From Typhlomys cinereus (taxonomy: Eukaryota; Chordata; Mammalia; Rodentia; Platacanthomyidae), in NCBI GenBank assembly GCA_023101885.1, contig JALPQD010000242.1:1975277-2039276 (forward strand): a DNA stretch of 64,000 nt. The letters run 5' to 3'. Shown here piece after piece: positions 36,281 through 47,305 of this stretch; position 1 is the stretch's first letter; each line of letters opens with the position of its first letter. A model generated the notes under the pieces. That model made no database searches and was not told the origin of the DNA. It saw only the letters and a list, made by a program, of their open reading frames with translations. The translations under genes were made by a program, and so were the position numbers.

Positions 36281-37099
36281 TCCTATTACCAAACCCATCC
36301 AGCCCACCTAGAGACACTCAAAAATAAATCTCTGTAATACCTACAGTAATTGCTAGGATTATGAACAGGAGGGATGGGGTAGATGGGCCACATCAGAAAC
36401 CAGGAGAGAGGGGACCACGTTACAGCAGAAAAAATAGGACTCCATCAAGGACTGCAAGGGGTGAAATACAATGCCCATTAGGAGGGAGTGAAGGGCATTG
36501 CAGGAGCAACAAAACTGCAAAAGAAAATCAACAAACCATAATCCAGAACTTTAGAGACTCTATATCAACCACATAGAACTAGGCCAGCCTAATCTCTCCC
36601 CATTCTGAAGCTCAGAGAAATTTGCAGAAGAGGGGGTGGTAAGATTGTAAGAGCAAAAGGATGGGAGGAGCAATGATTTGCAAGATTCTCCACACAAGTT
36701 AGGGCTGAAGCAATCATAATTGGACTTTGCATGCCCTGCGCAATGTCCCACACACTATTGACTCCACAAAGTCTAGCATTTGCTAAAGGCACCAAGATCC
36801 TTGGAAGCAAGGAATTGACAGCCATAGTAATGTTTCTATGCTTAAGGGGAATACAGGAAAGGATTCAGGGAAATGCCACTGGGCCCTTGTATGTCAACAG
36901 AGAGGAGGGCCCTGAGGAGAGTCTGGCATGCACATTAAAAGATTCTCCAGGGTTTGGGAGGGATGCACTGGGGAATGGGGAGGGATGGGAATGGGGACGG
37001 GGAGCAGGGCGGTCGGCGTGAGTAGGAGGGAGGGAGGGACCCGGTGTACCTATTAAGTTTGTATGAGCGGAAATAATAATAAAAATATTAAAATAAAAA
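36281..37099 (+). other. LINE-1 3' UTR and tail
   Basis: The same 3' UTR occurs at 31963-32960 and 37118-38150, and in antisense at 15456, 39720, 53643 and 56007. It has a G-rich stretch (36955-37040), then AAGTTTGTATGAGCGGAAAT and an A-rich tail. It lacks about 200 bases, relative to the 31963 copy, near 36460. Confidence 0.85.
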
Positions 37100-38382
37100 A
37101 GAAAATTAAGCGCCATATGTACTTCCTAATAGATGGCTCCTAGTACCAAATCCACTTAGTGACACACTCAAAGATAAATCTCTGTAATACCTGTAGTAAT
37201 TGCAAAGATTATAAACAGAAGGGAAGGGGAAGGAGGGCCCTGCCAACAAGGAGAGAGGGAATCATGTTACAGCAGAGAAAATTGGCCAGACTTTCCCTCC
37301 AGGTCACTTTAAAGTGACCCCCCCAAATTCTAGCATGGATCACAGGCACAAAGATCCTTAGAGGCAAATGATTAACAGCCACAATGGGTTTTGATCTCAC
37401 CAGATAGGAAGGGCATAGAGTCTGGCAAATAGAAGGTAACCATCCTGCAAATAGGAGAGTGACCCAACCTCACCGCGGTCTCCTACACTTGTTCCATCTC
37501 CTTTTGAATCTACTCTTATAATAAGACTCTAATTTAACAGCCTTTTATCTTTGGCTAGGGGGTGTCATCCAATACCCATCAGGATGGAGCCAAGGGAGGT
37601 GCAGGAATAGCAAAACCAGAGGGGAAAAAAAACAACAAACCATAATTCAGAACATCAGAGACCCTACATTAGTCACCAGGTACCAGGCAAGCCTAATCTT
37701 TCCCATTCTAAAGCTCAGGGAAATTTGTGAAAGTGGGGGCGGTAAGATTGTAAGAGCTTAAAAATGGGTAGGAGCAATGATGTGCAAGATAGTGCACACA
37801 AGTTAGGGCTGAAGCAATCATAATAGGCCTTTTCATGACCTGCGTAATCATAAACATATCATTGACCCCCCACATCTAGCATGGATCACAGGCACTAAGA
37901 TCCTTAGAGGCAAGTGATTAACAGTCACAATAGTGTTCCTATATTAAAGGGGAGCACAGAGAGGAGGATACAGAGGCAAGTTTGACATGCACACCGAAGG
38001 ATGCTCCAGGACCCAGGGGGGAAAGGGGGGAAAGAAAGGGGAAAAGGAGGGAGAGAGAAAGTGGATCTAGGGAGGGTTGGAGGGAGAGAGGGGAATGGGG
38101 TACCTATCAAGTTTGTGTGAATGGAAAAAATAAATAAATAAATGAATTTAAAAGAGAGAGAGAGAAAGCTTTGTATCTTGGTGTGCAGGTCCTATGACCC
38201 CTTTTATTCATTCTGAGCCATCCCCTCCACTCCCTCCTTCAGCTGGCACTATGGTGCTTCTCTTGTGTATTCCATGGAGCAGCAACAATAGAAGTGATTG
38301 TTTTTAATTCCTCATTACCCACAACCAAAGAACATCACCAGATAACTCCTAGCTACAGTAAAATACCACTTCCTCTCATAGG

Positions 38383-38761
38383 TGGATACAGGTGTTGACT
38401 TGAGGATTGAGGGTTCAGAACTCTGGCCACATTTTCATAATTAGTAGTTTAGTCCTGCATGAGCCTGAAGAAGATGTATAATCAATAAGGAAGACTAGCC
38501 TGCATGGTGGGTGGGCAGAATTAGTCTCTGAACAGGTGAATAAGTTGAATAAGGGAGCTGGTTGAGAAAGTTCGATTTTGCCTATATTCTTGGCCAGACA
38601 TGATAGTCTGGAAAGTAAGGATCATCCCTCTCTCAGCCAATTCTCTTGGTTGCTGCTATTGACATGTGCTCTCCTCCCAGACTAGACAAGGAACTTTAAC
38701 CAAGGATCATAAGCCAAAATAAAAGCCTTGTTCTTTTCAGCATATAGAGTATTCTGCAACA
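38383..38761 (+). mobile_element. Solo LTR, same group as 27866-28280
   Basis: Shares TTGGCCAGACATGATAGTCTGG-type words and a GCAACA end with 27866-28280. Flanks are ATAGG (38378-38382) and GTAGG (38762-38766), a 5-base duplication with one mismatch. Confidence 0.65.
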
Positions 38762-38766
38762 GTAGG

Positions 38767-39004
38767 ATGTCACCAGAGGTCAGTTTGAGTAGGATTTGGA
38801 AGGAACTACCTCTGAGCCAGTGGGCCCTCAATCAATAACATTTCTTCAGGAATGTTCACTCCTCCTCTGCTCTTGCCTCTGCTCACCTACCCTTTAGGAT
38901 TAGGGCTGCAGAATCCTGTGGTTTATCTTCATTCCCTGCTGGCCACCCTGTAGCAATATTTCAGGGATGCTGTTGTAAACTCTGAGGTTCCTCTTGTGTT
39001 TCAG
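38767..39004. other. Gene-free stretch
   Basis: Nothing recognised. Confidence 0.4.
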
Positions 39005-39205
39005 GAACATGCTGGCCTGGAACACACTGTGTAGCCCAGGCTGGCCCCCATCTCGTGACAATCCTCCTGCCTCAAGCCTCCAAGTGCTAGATTTCTTGAA
39101 TTATCTAAAACTGCTCTCTAGAGAACAAGAAAACAGCAAGCTGCCATTGCATGTAAGACCCCGGCCTCTGCCTTCTGAGTGCTAGGATTTCAGGCATGCA
39201 TCCTT
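39005..39205 (-). repeat. B1-like SINE fragments, antisense
   Basis: 39020-39090 has TGTAGCCCAGGCTGGCC and ATCCTCCTGCCTC, and 39160-39205 has GGCCTCTGCCTTCTGAGTGC: two B1 right/middle parts about 70 bases apart. Confidence 0.6.
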
Positions 39206-39224
39206 TCAGTTAGCTCTTTCATGG

Positions 39225-39440
39225 AGCACCTTCAAGATGGCTCAGCACAGACACGGTGCTTCCACCAAGACTAACAACCTGAGATCCATCCCTACAGCCC
39301 ATATGGTGGAAGTAAAGAACTGACTCCTAAAGTTGCCCTTCAATCTCCACACACATGCTGAGTCAAAAGCACACACACACACACCATAAATTAGGCATAA
39401 TGAGACTCACAGACACACAAGGTGAGTCCAGATCCAGTTG
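39225..39440 (+). repeat. B2/B3-like SINE, diverged
   Basis: AAGATGGCTCAGCACAG, then a CATATGGTGGAAG block and a CA-rich tail, in the order of B2-superfamily elements. Confidence 0.5.
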
Positions 39441-39685
39441 TGCTGACACGAAGCTTAGCCATTAGCACTTTCCCTCCTGTGCCCTTCACACTCCCAACTC
39501 ACTCATTTTCTTCTACTTTATCACAGTTTGCCTGTGTTGCTGATAAATTCACAATCAAATGGCTTATGGGAATAAGAGGGTTTTTTCCATTCTTATGATT
39601 GTTCAGTTAAAATGTTTATTCCAGATTGGCAGGAGAGCTCATACCAACACCAGGAGAATTGGCCACACCATATCCTTGGGATTTC

Positions 39686-40862
39686 CTTTTGTGTGTGTGT
39701 GTGTGTGCCTTTTCATTATTATTATTTCCGCTCATACAAATTTAATAGGTACATCGGTTCCCTTGCTCCTTCGAACCCCCTCCCCGAAACTCCTGCTCCC
39801 CCCCTGCCTTCTCCCCTCCCTCCCATCCCCCAGTACCTCTCCCTGGAGCATCCTTTACTGTGCATGCCAAACTTTTCTCTGGGTCCTCCTCTCTGATGAG
39901 GTGCAAGGACCCAGGGGCATTTCCCAGAACACTTTTCTTTGTTCCCCTTAAGCTTAGGAACAGTACTGTGACTGTCAGTCCCTAGCCTCCAGGATCCTAG
40001 TGCTAGACTTTGTGGGATCAATACTGTGTTGGATATAGCACAGGTCATGCAAAGTCCTATTATGATTGTGTCAGCCCTAACTTGTGTGGAGAATCTTGCA
40101 TATTGTTACCCCTCCCATCCTTGTGCTCTTACAATCTTACTGCCCTCTCTTCCGCAAATTTCCCTGAGCTTCAGGATGGGGAGAGATTAGGCTGGCCCAG
40201 TTCCAGGTGGTTGATATGGAGTCTCTGAGGTTCTGAATTATGGTTTGTTGATTTTTTTGTTTTTTTTTTTTTTTTGCTCCTGCAATGCCCTTGCCTCCAT
40301 CATGATGGCTATTGGATGTCATCCCTTGTAGTCTTTGATGGAGGCCAGTTTTTTCTGCTGTAACATGGTCACCTTTCTCCTCATTTCTAGTGGGGTCCGT
40401 CTTCCCCGTCCCTCCTGTTTATAATCTATACAATTACTGTAGGTATTACAGAGATTTGTTTTTGAGTGTCTCTAAGTGGGTTTGGTACTAGGATCCACCT
40501 ATTAAGGAGAACATATGGCGCGTAATTCATCATTTTTGATGGCTGAGTAGTATTCTATTGCATAAATGTACCACATTTTCCTTATCCACTCGTCAACTGT
40601 TGCACATTTGGGCTGATTCCATGACTTTGCTATTGTAAACAGTGCTGCTATGAACATGGTTGTGCTTGTGCTATCGAGGTGAATTTTTGCTCTATGGGGG
40701 GATAATGATGTTCAAAACATGATCATTACCATGCTCAATACTATGAAAGAGAGAATCCAGGAGGAAGTAAGTAACTACATCAATCACTTTGAAGAAGAAC
40801 ACAATAGACATTTGGAGGAGTTGAGAAAAACAGTACAAAAAACAAAAACAAGCATAGAGCAG
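39686..40862 (-). mobile_element. LINE-1 insertion with 5' inversion, second case
   Basis: 39715-40698 is L1 3' UTR and ORF2 C-terminus in antisense. At about 40700 it switches to sense-strand ORF1 coiled-coil sequence, to 40862 (frame 40719 onward, 'EEVSNYINHFEEEHNRHLEE'). Outer edges are TCCTTGGGATTTC (39673-39685) and TCCTCAGGATTTC (40863-40875), 11 of 13 matching. A (TG)n run at about 39691-39708 sits between the left edge and the L1 end. About 5 kb of L1 sequence is missing between the arms. Confidence 0.75.
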
Positions 40863-40875
40863 TCCTCAGGATTTC

Positions 40876-41325
40876 TAGAGAGAGACAAACTTCACTCCTC
40901 AGACAACAAGACTGTGCAGTGTGTAAAAAAATGCCAACTACCTGAACCAGCTGCCTGCATCTTATGCACTTTCCCAGGAAGTAGTTGCACTCAATTAGAC
41001 AGTCTCCTGCAGGCTTGCGCAGGGTTTAATTGAACACTACTACTTCACAGAGTTCCTTTCAAATTTCATTCTTCTGTCAAGTAGACACCCGCAGTTACCT
41101 GCAGGTGGCAACTACTGACACTGCCTTAGACCTCCCTGCTGTTGCTTATCTATCACTCACATGCACTGAGAACCCACGTTATATTTATTGCACCAAGCAT
41201 CAAAGCAGACCTCAGCCACTTTATTGAGGAGCTGAGACTTTCATTGCTAGACACTTAAAGTCCCCCTTTCTTCTTCAGCTGGAGTTCAGTCCTGTGAAGA
41301 TGTGGGATGTGCGGGAATTTAGGGG
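40876..41325. other. Gene-free stretch
   Basis: Nothing recognised; the frame at 41030-41227 has no features. Confidence 0.4.
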
Positions 41326-41579
41326 TCTCATGGTTTGAATGTGAGTCACCCCACAGGTTCATGTGTTTGCATTATTAGCTGGTGTTGATGTCTGGGAAGG
41401 TGGTGGCTCCTTTAAGTAGTGGAGACTTGTTAGAAGAAGCCATATCACAGGGGGTGGGCCTTAAGGTTTGGTGGTCTGGCCCTGTCTGCTCTCATTTTCT
41501 GGCTCTCCAGCCTCTTGATTCTGACTTCAGCCATGCATTCTATTGTGTGATTCCTACTACAACAGCTTTTATTTGTTCA

Positions 41580-41633
<54 letters not shown>

Positions 41634-41910
41634 ACTGTGGGTTGTTTACTCTGCCTTGGGATTCACAGGCTGTATTCTACCAGAACCAGAAACCCAGGCC
41701 ACTTCTGACCAATGTCTATATGTGGGCTCTAGGATCTGAATTCAGGACTTTCTGCATGCAAGACAGAGGTTTAACCCCTGAGCAAGATCTCCAGTCCCGA
41801 CCACAATAGCTTCTATCATCCTGTGAAACTCTAACCAAATTCACTCCCATTTCTCCCTTGTTGAGTCTAAGCACTGCTTCACAACAACAGAAAGGAAAGT
41901 AACTGCAATT
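41326..41910 (+). mobile_element. ERVL-MaLR LTR interrupted by a SINE
   Basis: Starts TCTCATGGTTTGAATG and ends AAAGGAAAGTAACTGCA, as MaLR LTRs do; related to 25431-25733. The middle is split by the SINE at 41573-41802. Confidence 0.65.
41573..41802 (-). mobile_element. tRNA-derived SINE insertion in the LTR
   Basis: ACAACAGCTTTTAT (41559-41572) and ACAATAGCTTCTAT (41803-41816) flank it: a 14-base duplication with two mismatches. Read on the minus strand it has a tRNA-like promoter end, a shortened body and a (CA)n tail, which is the (TG)n at about 41582-41630. Confidence 0.85.
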
Positions 41911-42780
41911 GAGGTGTTGCTAAAGTAGGGTTACAAATCCCACATGGTGGTTCTGTCTGCAGAACCATTGTGCTACCTGCACACAAGAGAAGTCAGCTTC
42001 CTTCCCTGTCAACAGCAGAATTCCTGCCATGGTTGGTTGCTCATTCATGGTCAACCAGAAGTTCTTCAGGGAGATGGGTCTCCTGAGTCCAGGCATGGAC
42101 GTGTACAGCAGGGACAATATCGAGCTGGAATCAGAGTCAGTCTCACAACAGTAATTCCTATTGGCCAAGTCATGTCTTGAGCAGAAAAATTCTAGTTGGG
42201 TTTTGGGTGTGTGTGGGAAGTTTCTTATAACTAATGGGTGACAGGCTCGGTTCACTCACCCATTCCAGAGAGGCATCTGAGTAGAATCACCTGTGATCAG
42301 GAATGGTCTCTCTTCTCTGTAAACCAGCCAGTGAGACCCACTCTGAAATTTGGTGGAGTATTTGCTGTTGCAATTGCTTTTGTTATTGTCTTTCCAATTA
42401 ATATTTCTGTCTTAACCACTTGGGTGACTTGTGTACATGATTGAGCCACTAGAAGTCAGAGGATGTTCTTTGTTTTGAGAAATACTTCTAGAGGAACCTG
42501 AGGCAAGAAATCACAACACAGACATGCCCACGTCTGGGTGGGTTTACTTCCTTGGTGAAATCTTTCTGGACTTACATAATAAGCATGGCTAGAGTTGCTG
42601 CTCCTAAATGGTCCCAAACTCAGTCATATTGACCCCAGGATTAGTCATCAAGCCCAATCAGGGCATCTCTCTGACTAGTAAAAGGATGCCAGTGATCTGG
42701 GTGCCTTCCACTGTAATTGGGATGCAGCCCTAGGCCTGGCAGCTACTAGTAGTAGTACCATGCCTCATGAACAGAGAGGC
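41911..42780. other. Gene-free stretch
   Basis: Nothing recognised. Frames on both strands at 41920-42255 have no supporting features. Confidence 0.4.
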
Positions 42781-43090
42781 AGGAAAGGATGGTTCAGTGA
42801 ATAAGGAGCTTTCTCTGAGGACCATATCTCCTATCCTCAAGCAGTTCAAAAACCAACATAAAAGTCTGGCAGGCTTGATGGCCATCTGTCATCCCAGCAC
42901 CTGAAAGGCAGAGACAGGACATCCTCAGGACCAGCTGGCTGGCAAGCTTAGATTATTGCAAGCTCTGGGTTCAATGGAGAAAGTGTGCCTTGAAAACTGT
43001 GCCTAAGTGGAGGGTGATTGAAGATACTCAATGGTGGTTTTGATCTTGTATACACACACGTGCACATGCCAACAACATATACACATAAGC
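42781..43090 (+). repeat. B3/B2-like SINE
   Basis: A tRNA-like start (GGATGGTTCAGTGAATAAGG), then a GGCAGAGACAGGACATCCTC block and a CA-rich tail. Confidence 0.6.
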
Positions 43091-43804
43091 AACCCCTCAA
43101 AAATATTAAAAAAAGTAAAGTGAGAAGATCAATGGTAGGGTGAAAGTATAAGATACAGAGGGGGGAGGGTGAGACAAAGGGAAGGAGAGAGAGGAGAATA
43201 CTCTGTCTCTGCTGTGCGAAAACCAGAGCATTCTATAAATACTCACACATAAAATATTTATGTAATGCCCACATGTGCTTTTGCATCTGACATTTTGCTT
43301 TTAAGATATGACATGGAATCTTCTGCTTTGGTGATCTATCTTGATATATGACTTTCTATGCAGCCTATACTTAGGAAAAATAATTGGTAGAACATATTTT
43401 TTTCTTAGTATCTTTCTTTTTTCTTCCAAGCTACCAAAGGCCATCTGAGATTTTTCTAAACATTATCTGAAATTTTTTTTACTTCTTCCTTCCATCCTGA
43501 ATCATAAGGACATGTGAGATCTTTCTGTGTTTCAGAAAAAAATCATGGTAGAGTTGACTCCAGAGCCATTGCCTGGTAAAAGTCAGCCACCTTTGAGCAG
43601 GGCTGTCACTGGAAAGGAAACATATCTCAGTATGGAGGGATCAGGTGATTCTGGGACAAAAAGGGCTTCTTCTCGATTTTAGTGACTTTGATCAGAACCC
43701 ATTATTGAGGTGTATAATGATATCATCGCAGGTCTGGAAGGGAGACTGTTAAGGAATGAGAGGGAAAGAAAAGTCAATAGGAAGGTGGCTTGGCTCTGGG
43801 TGCA
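43091..43804. other. Gene-free stretch
   Basis: AT-rich with a purine-rich patch at 43155-43200. No gene seen. Confidence 0.4.
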
Positions 43805-43975
43805 GTGGGCAGGAATGTGATTGATAGTACAGGTGGGGGAATGTGATTTACAGGGAAGGCAGAGAGGTAGGGAGATGTGAGTTACAGCAAAAGCAGGGGG
43901 ATGTGATTGACAGCAGAGAGAGAGGAACATGATTGAGAGAGGAGGTGGAGGAATATTATTGACAGTGGGGTATGG
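43805..43975. repeat. Degenerate minisatellite, about 26-bp unit
   Basis: The anchor ATGTGATT or a variant recurs at 43815, 43841, 43875, 43901, 43928 and 43953, each with GACAG/TACAG and a GGAGG-type purine block. The minus-strand frame at 43679-44020 reads through it. Confidence 0.8.
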
Positions 43976-44948
43976 TCCATGAGGAGCAAGTGGGAGCATG
44001 GTGTTCCTACTCCTCACCAATTTCTTCCAGCAGATGTGTTGCCAGGGGTTGAGGTCTGGGCTGGTGTTTCCTGATTCTTGGCCTCTAATTCAAGAGAGAA
44101 ATAAAAGCCTACACAGTTTTGCAGAAATAGTAGAGAGAACTTTGATTTGGAGAAAAGCGATATTAATGTCAGGACACATGGCCAAGGAGCAGCAGATGCA
44201 AGAGTGCAGACTGGAGTCTGAGGCCAGAGCCCAGCATCTCCCTGCAGGCTCTGTAGGAAGGAAGAGCTGGCAGCTGGGGTGCATGGCTAGGGCAGCGCTC
44301 TATTTTGATTGATGGATTATGCCATGCAGTCATTTTCCTGCTGCTCATGTACCTTCCCATAATGCATCAACTTGAATCATATGAACACATATGAACCTAG
44401 TGCACAGGCATGAAATGGGGTATACTCCCTGAAAAGTTACTGAAGGGTCCATTTTTTTCTTATTGTGCAAATACCCAGTACTAGTTCAGGCCAGATCAGC
44501 TTTTGTATTGTTCATTCCTGAATGTTCTGGGAACACTCTTGAATAGAAACTATTTCCAGAAAGTACACAGGATCCCTAGTGTATCCTCACATCCCATCTG
44601 TCTTCCTCTAGAGAGAGATGGAAAGACCTTCCACTTTCTTCTCCACGGGCTGCTAGAGTGACCCTTAACTGACATCTTGGCCTTCAGACTTTATGGTCCA
44701 CCATGTTCAGCCTCAGTGTGTTGAACACGGACAGATCAGGAGAGTCCATTGTAACAGTCTGTGCAAGCAGACCACAGCCACTTTGCTAGTGTACTAACAT
44801 GCACAGTGATCTCATGTATAATTTTTAGATAGCATCTTCCCATTAGATCTGGGACTAGTCTCCTCCTGCCTTTGCCCCAAGTGCAAGAATCACAGGGTTA
44901 TTCTCTCTCCCAGGGTAACTGCTAACCTGGGGGCAGAGTGGGAATAAT
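43976..44948. other. Gene-free stretch
   Basis: Overlapping frames at 43998-44312 and 44090-44360 occupy both strands and show no domain. A B1-like antisense scrap may lie near 44835-44900. Confidence 0.4.
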
Positions 44949-45320
44949 TGTATTAGTTACTTTTCTTGTTGCTTACTCATAAATGCCTCACAAGGAGGAA
45001 CTCAAGGAAGGAAGAGCACATTGAGACTCAGTTTGGAGGGATTTTTCTTACTGGGAGGAAGGTCTTATTACAATATCTGGGAATCGAAGACATATGCATC
45101 ACAGTGGGGAAAGCCTGGTGAGAGGAATAGAAGGCAGCTGATCTCATTTGAATCTGTAGTCAAGAAGCAGAGAAGGAAAAAAACGTGGAATGTACACAGC
45201 TGCAAAAACCTCAGAAGATTCCACAGTCTTCCAGACACTATCACCGACTTGGAATCTTGTGCTCAAAAACATGAGACTATGAGGTACAAGTCATGTTCAA
45301 ATTATAACAGATGCAGTATA
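44949..45320 (-). mobile_element. ERVL/MaLR-like LTR, antisense
   Basis: Starts TGTATTAGTTACTTTTCTTG, the reverse of the …AGTAACTAATACA end of these LTRs. The order of the rest fits a degenerate antisense copy. Confidence 0.5.
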
Positions 45321-45355
45321 TACATACATTTATGTATATACACAGAGCAACAGAA

Positions 45356-45356
<1 letters not shown>

Positions 45357-45428
<72 letters not shown>

Positions 45429-45499
45429 ATGCAATCTCTCCTTAAGAGAACTTGCATAATACAGGGAGGATTGGTGTTGGTGTAGAGTGTCTATAAACA

Positions 45500-45540
<41 letters not shown>
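45357..45540. repeat. (ACAG)n and (CA)n microsatellite cluster
   Basis: A CAGA run at 45357-45386 joins (CA)n to 45427; a second (CA)n of about 20 units is at 45501-45540. The 154-codon frame at 45021-45485 depends on this repeat. Confidence 0.95.
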
Positions 45541-45541
<1 letters not shown>

Positions 45542-46643
45542 ATTTATATGCATGCATGCACACACATCCTGTCTACAGTGAATACACACACATATGAGCA
45601 CGCATGCATGTACTCACACACACACATCTCCCTTTTGACAGTAAGATGGCAGTTCCCAAAGATATCCAGTTTATAGTCGCCATTGCAGAAACTGACCTGA
45701 CTTATTTCTTGGATCCTTATCCTTTTTGACCTTTTGAACCCTATGGATTGCTGACCTTGACAGATGATTATCGTCTGCTGATTTGTCTTCACTATACACT
45801 ACTTCTCTGGCAACTCTTAGCAACATCGGAAGGCTTCAAAAATTCGAAGCCCTTGTTGTCCTGGGGGCTTTGTAAATTTCCCCTGCATTGCTGTCCATGG
45901 TGACTTCCTATTCAGTCTTACTTTAATCACTCTCTTCTGTTCTGATGCCCTCCAACCTTTAGGTCAAACTATTGTCAAGTACACTCAGGTACACTCTTAT
46001 ACTCACACTAAAATTAATCAATTAAATTAATTAATTAAAGAACATTGTGTACCTGCCTGATATCCCATGGTTCCCAGTGCAGATTAAGAGCCAGGAGTGG
46101 AAAATTTTGTGGCATCCCTGAAGTGTGCTTCTCATTGATACTGGTTGGTTTCCTTGCCTGCTGCATCCACTGGAATCTTCCCTATACAGACGCCTCAGAG
46201 AAGAAGGGGCTCAAGAAAGCAAAAGAGTCTATGGCAGGAAGGACGCAGCCCTCATCCTGTGTCTGTCACCTGCAACATTTTCTCAAGATCAGGATGATCG
46301 GCTCTTGCAATCTGGAAACTGTGTTGTTTAGAAAATAAGTTTGAGAAAAAGCAAAGAGTGGAGCTGGACCATTAGCTGCCTGGAAGATAAGCCACATCCT
46401 AGTTCCCTGTGAGAAGGTGTGAGAATGCAGTTTCCTCTCTGCCCTAGTGCGTTCACCAGCGAATCAGTTCTTTCCCTTTGGAAGGAAGAAAGATGAAAGA
46501 TCAAACTGTCTACATAGATGTCGAGGGGTTGATGAAAACCAAGCACCGCTTTAGCTGGATTTTTACCTCTAGTAAAGAAATATGTTGTTGGAGAGATGAT
46601 AAAAAATGTCGTAAAACCCAATTTTAAATATTGGTAGATGGAA
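45541..46643. other. Gene-free stretch
   Basis: 45940-46040 looks like a SINE tail (GCCCTCCAACC, then an AATTAATT run). No gene recognised in the rest. Confidence 0.4.
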
Positions 46644-46750
46644 CTGGGTGCAGGAGTATGTCTGTCACCCCAGCACTCACGAAGCAGAGGCAGGAGGACT
46701 TTGGTGAATTTGAGGCTAGTATAGGGGATGCATCATGAGACCCTATCACG
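46644..46750 (+). repeat. B1-like SINE
   Basis: CACCCCAGCACTCACGAAGC, GAGGCAGGAGGAC and GAGACCCTATC occur in B1 order. A TG-rich run follows at 46775-46889. Confidence 0.75.
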
Positions 46751-46889
46751 AACTTAGGGGAATATCTGTACATTTGTGCATATGTGTGTGTGTGAGTGAG
46801 TGTGTGTGTGTGTCTGTATATCTATCTGTGTTTATGTTGCCATGTGGTATCTATGTGTGTGTCTGTGTGTGTGTATCTGTGTGTGGTGT

Positions 46890-47305
46890 TGTTGCCATAT
46901 CCCTGCCTGGCCAGCAGGGGGGAGGAGGCGAAAACAATGGGGCCTCGGGCTAGAGGTGAATGGGTGAGCCGGCCGCGGGGTCACCACCAGACTCTGGGAG
47001 TCAGGTGAGAAGCAGCAGTGGACGAGATGCTGCAGATTCAGAGTCATTAAGGGCATTTGGGCTTATATAGGGTCAGGGTCCAATCAGGTGTTGCCATCCC
47101 TCCGGGGGGGGGGCACCACCGGTCAATTAACAGTTTACTAGGTGTCCATTGCAGGAACAGATTAGATGGCTGCTTTCCATTGGTTGTTCATGCTTCTGCC
47201 TGCATAATCTTCTGTTGGGACATTTCTGGGGCATGTCTGTGTGTCTCCAGGCTTGTCTTGAATTCAGGAGCCAGGCTAGGGCCTCCCTGAATCGGTAGTG
47301 CCACA
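46890..47305 (-). repeat. 3' LTR of the antisense element
   Basis: Read in reverse: TGTGGCACTACCG…GCAACA. TATATAAG lies at 47062-47069 (minus) with ATTGG upstream at 47080-47084. Its left neighbour is a TG-rich run, which may have erased a target duplication. Confidence 0.8.

Larger units (their letters stand above)
29518..37099 (+). mobile_element. Near full-length LINE-1 inserted in the outer L1
   Basis: 5' UTR, ORF1, ORF2, 3' UTR and A-rich tail are all present. The flanks are AGAAAATTAAGCGC followed by TGTA on the left (29500-29517) and CATA on the right (37100-37117). The two differences are complementary CpG decays of one ancestral CG. Without the inserted L1 and the A-only insert, the element would be about 6.2 kb. 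Both reading frames are broken, so it is not autonomous. Confidence 0.9.
27452..38150 (+). mobile_element. Outer 5'-truncated LINE-1, heavily interrupted
   Basis: One sense-strand L1 runs in pieces: 27452-27865, 28281-29042, 29421-29517 and 37100-38150. They read in order through the ORF2 C-terminal half (for example 28638-28937) and the 3' UTR, to an A-rich tail at 38128-38150. The gaps are filled by a solo LTR, a short L1 3' end and a near full-length L1, each with its own target duplication. All frames are broken. Confidence 0.85.

Noticed and set aside
43679..44020. 113-codon minus-strand frame with a repeated His/Ser/Pro pattern
   Set aside because: The pattern is the 26-base minisatellite read on the minus strand.
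45357..45540. Regularly spaced repeats considered as a CRISPR-like array
   Set aside because: Simple dinucleotide and tetranucleotide repeats in a rodent genome, without spacers.
45021..45563. 154-codon plus-strand frame and a 77-codon minus-strand frame
   Set aside because: Open only because of the (ACAG)n and (CA)n repeats; the upstream part is antisense LTR-like.
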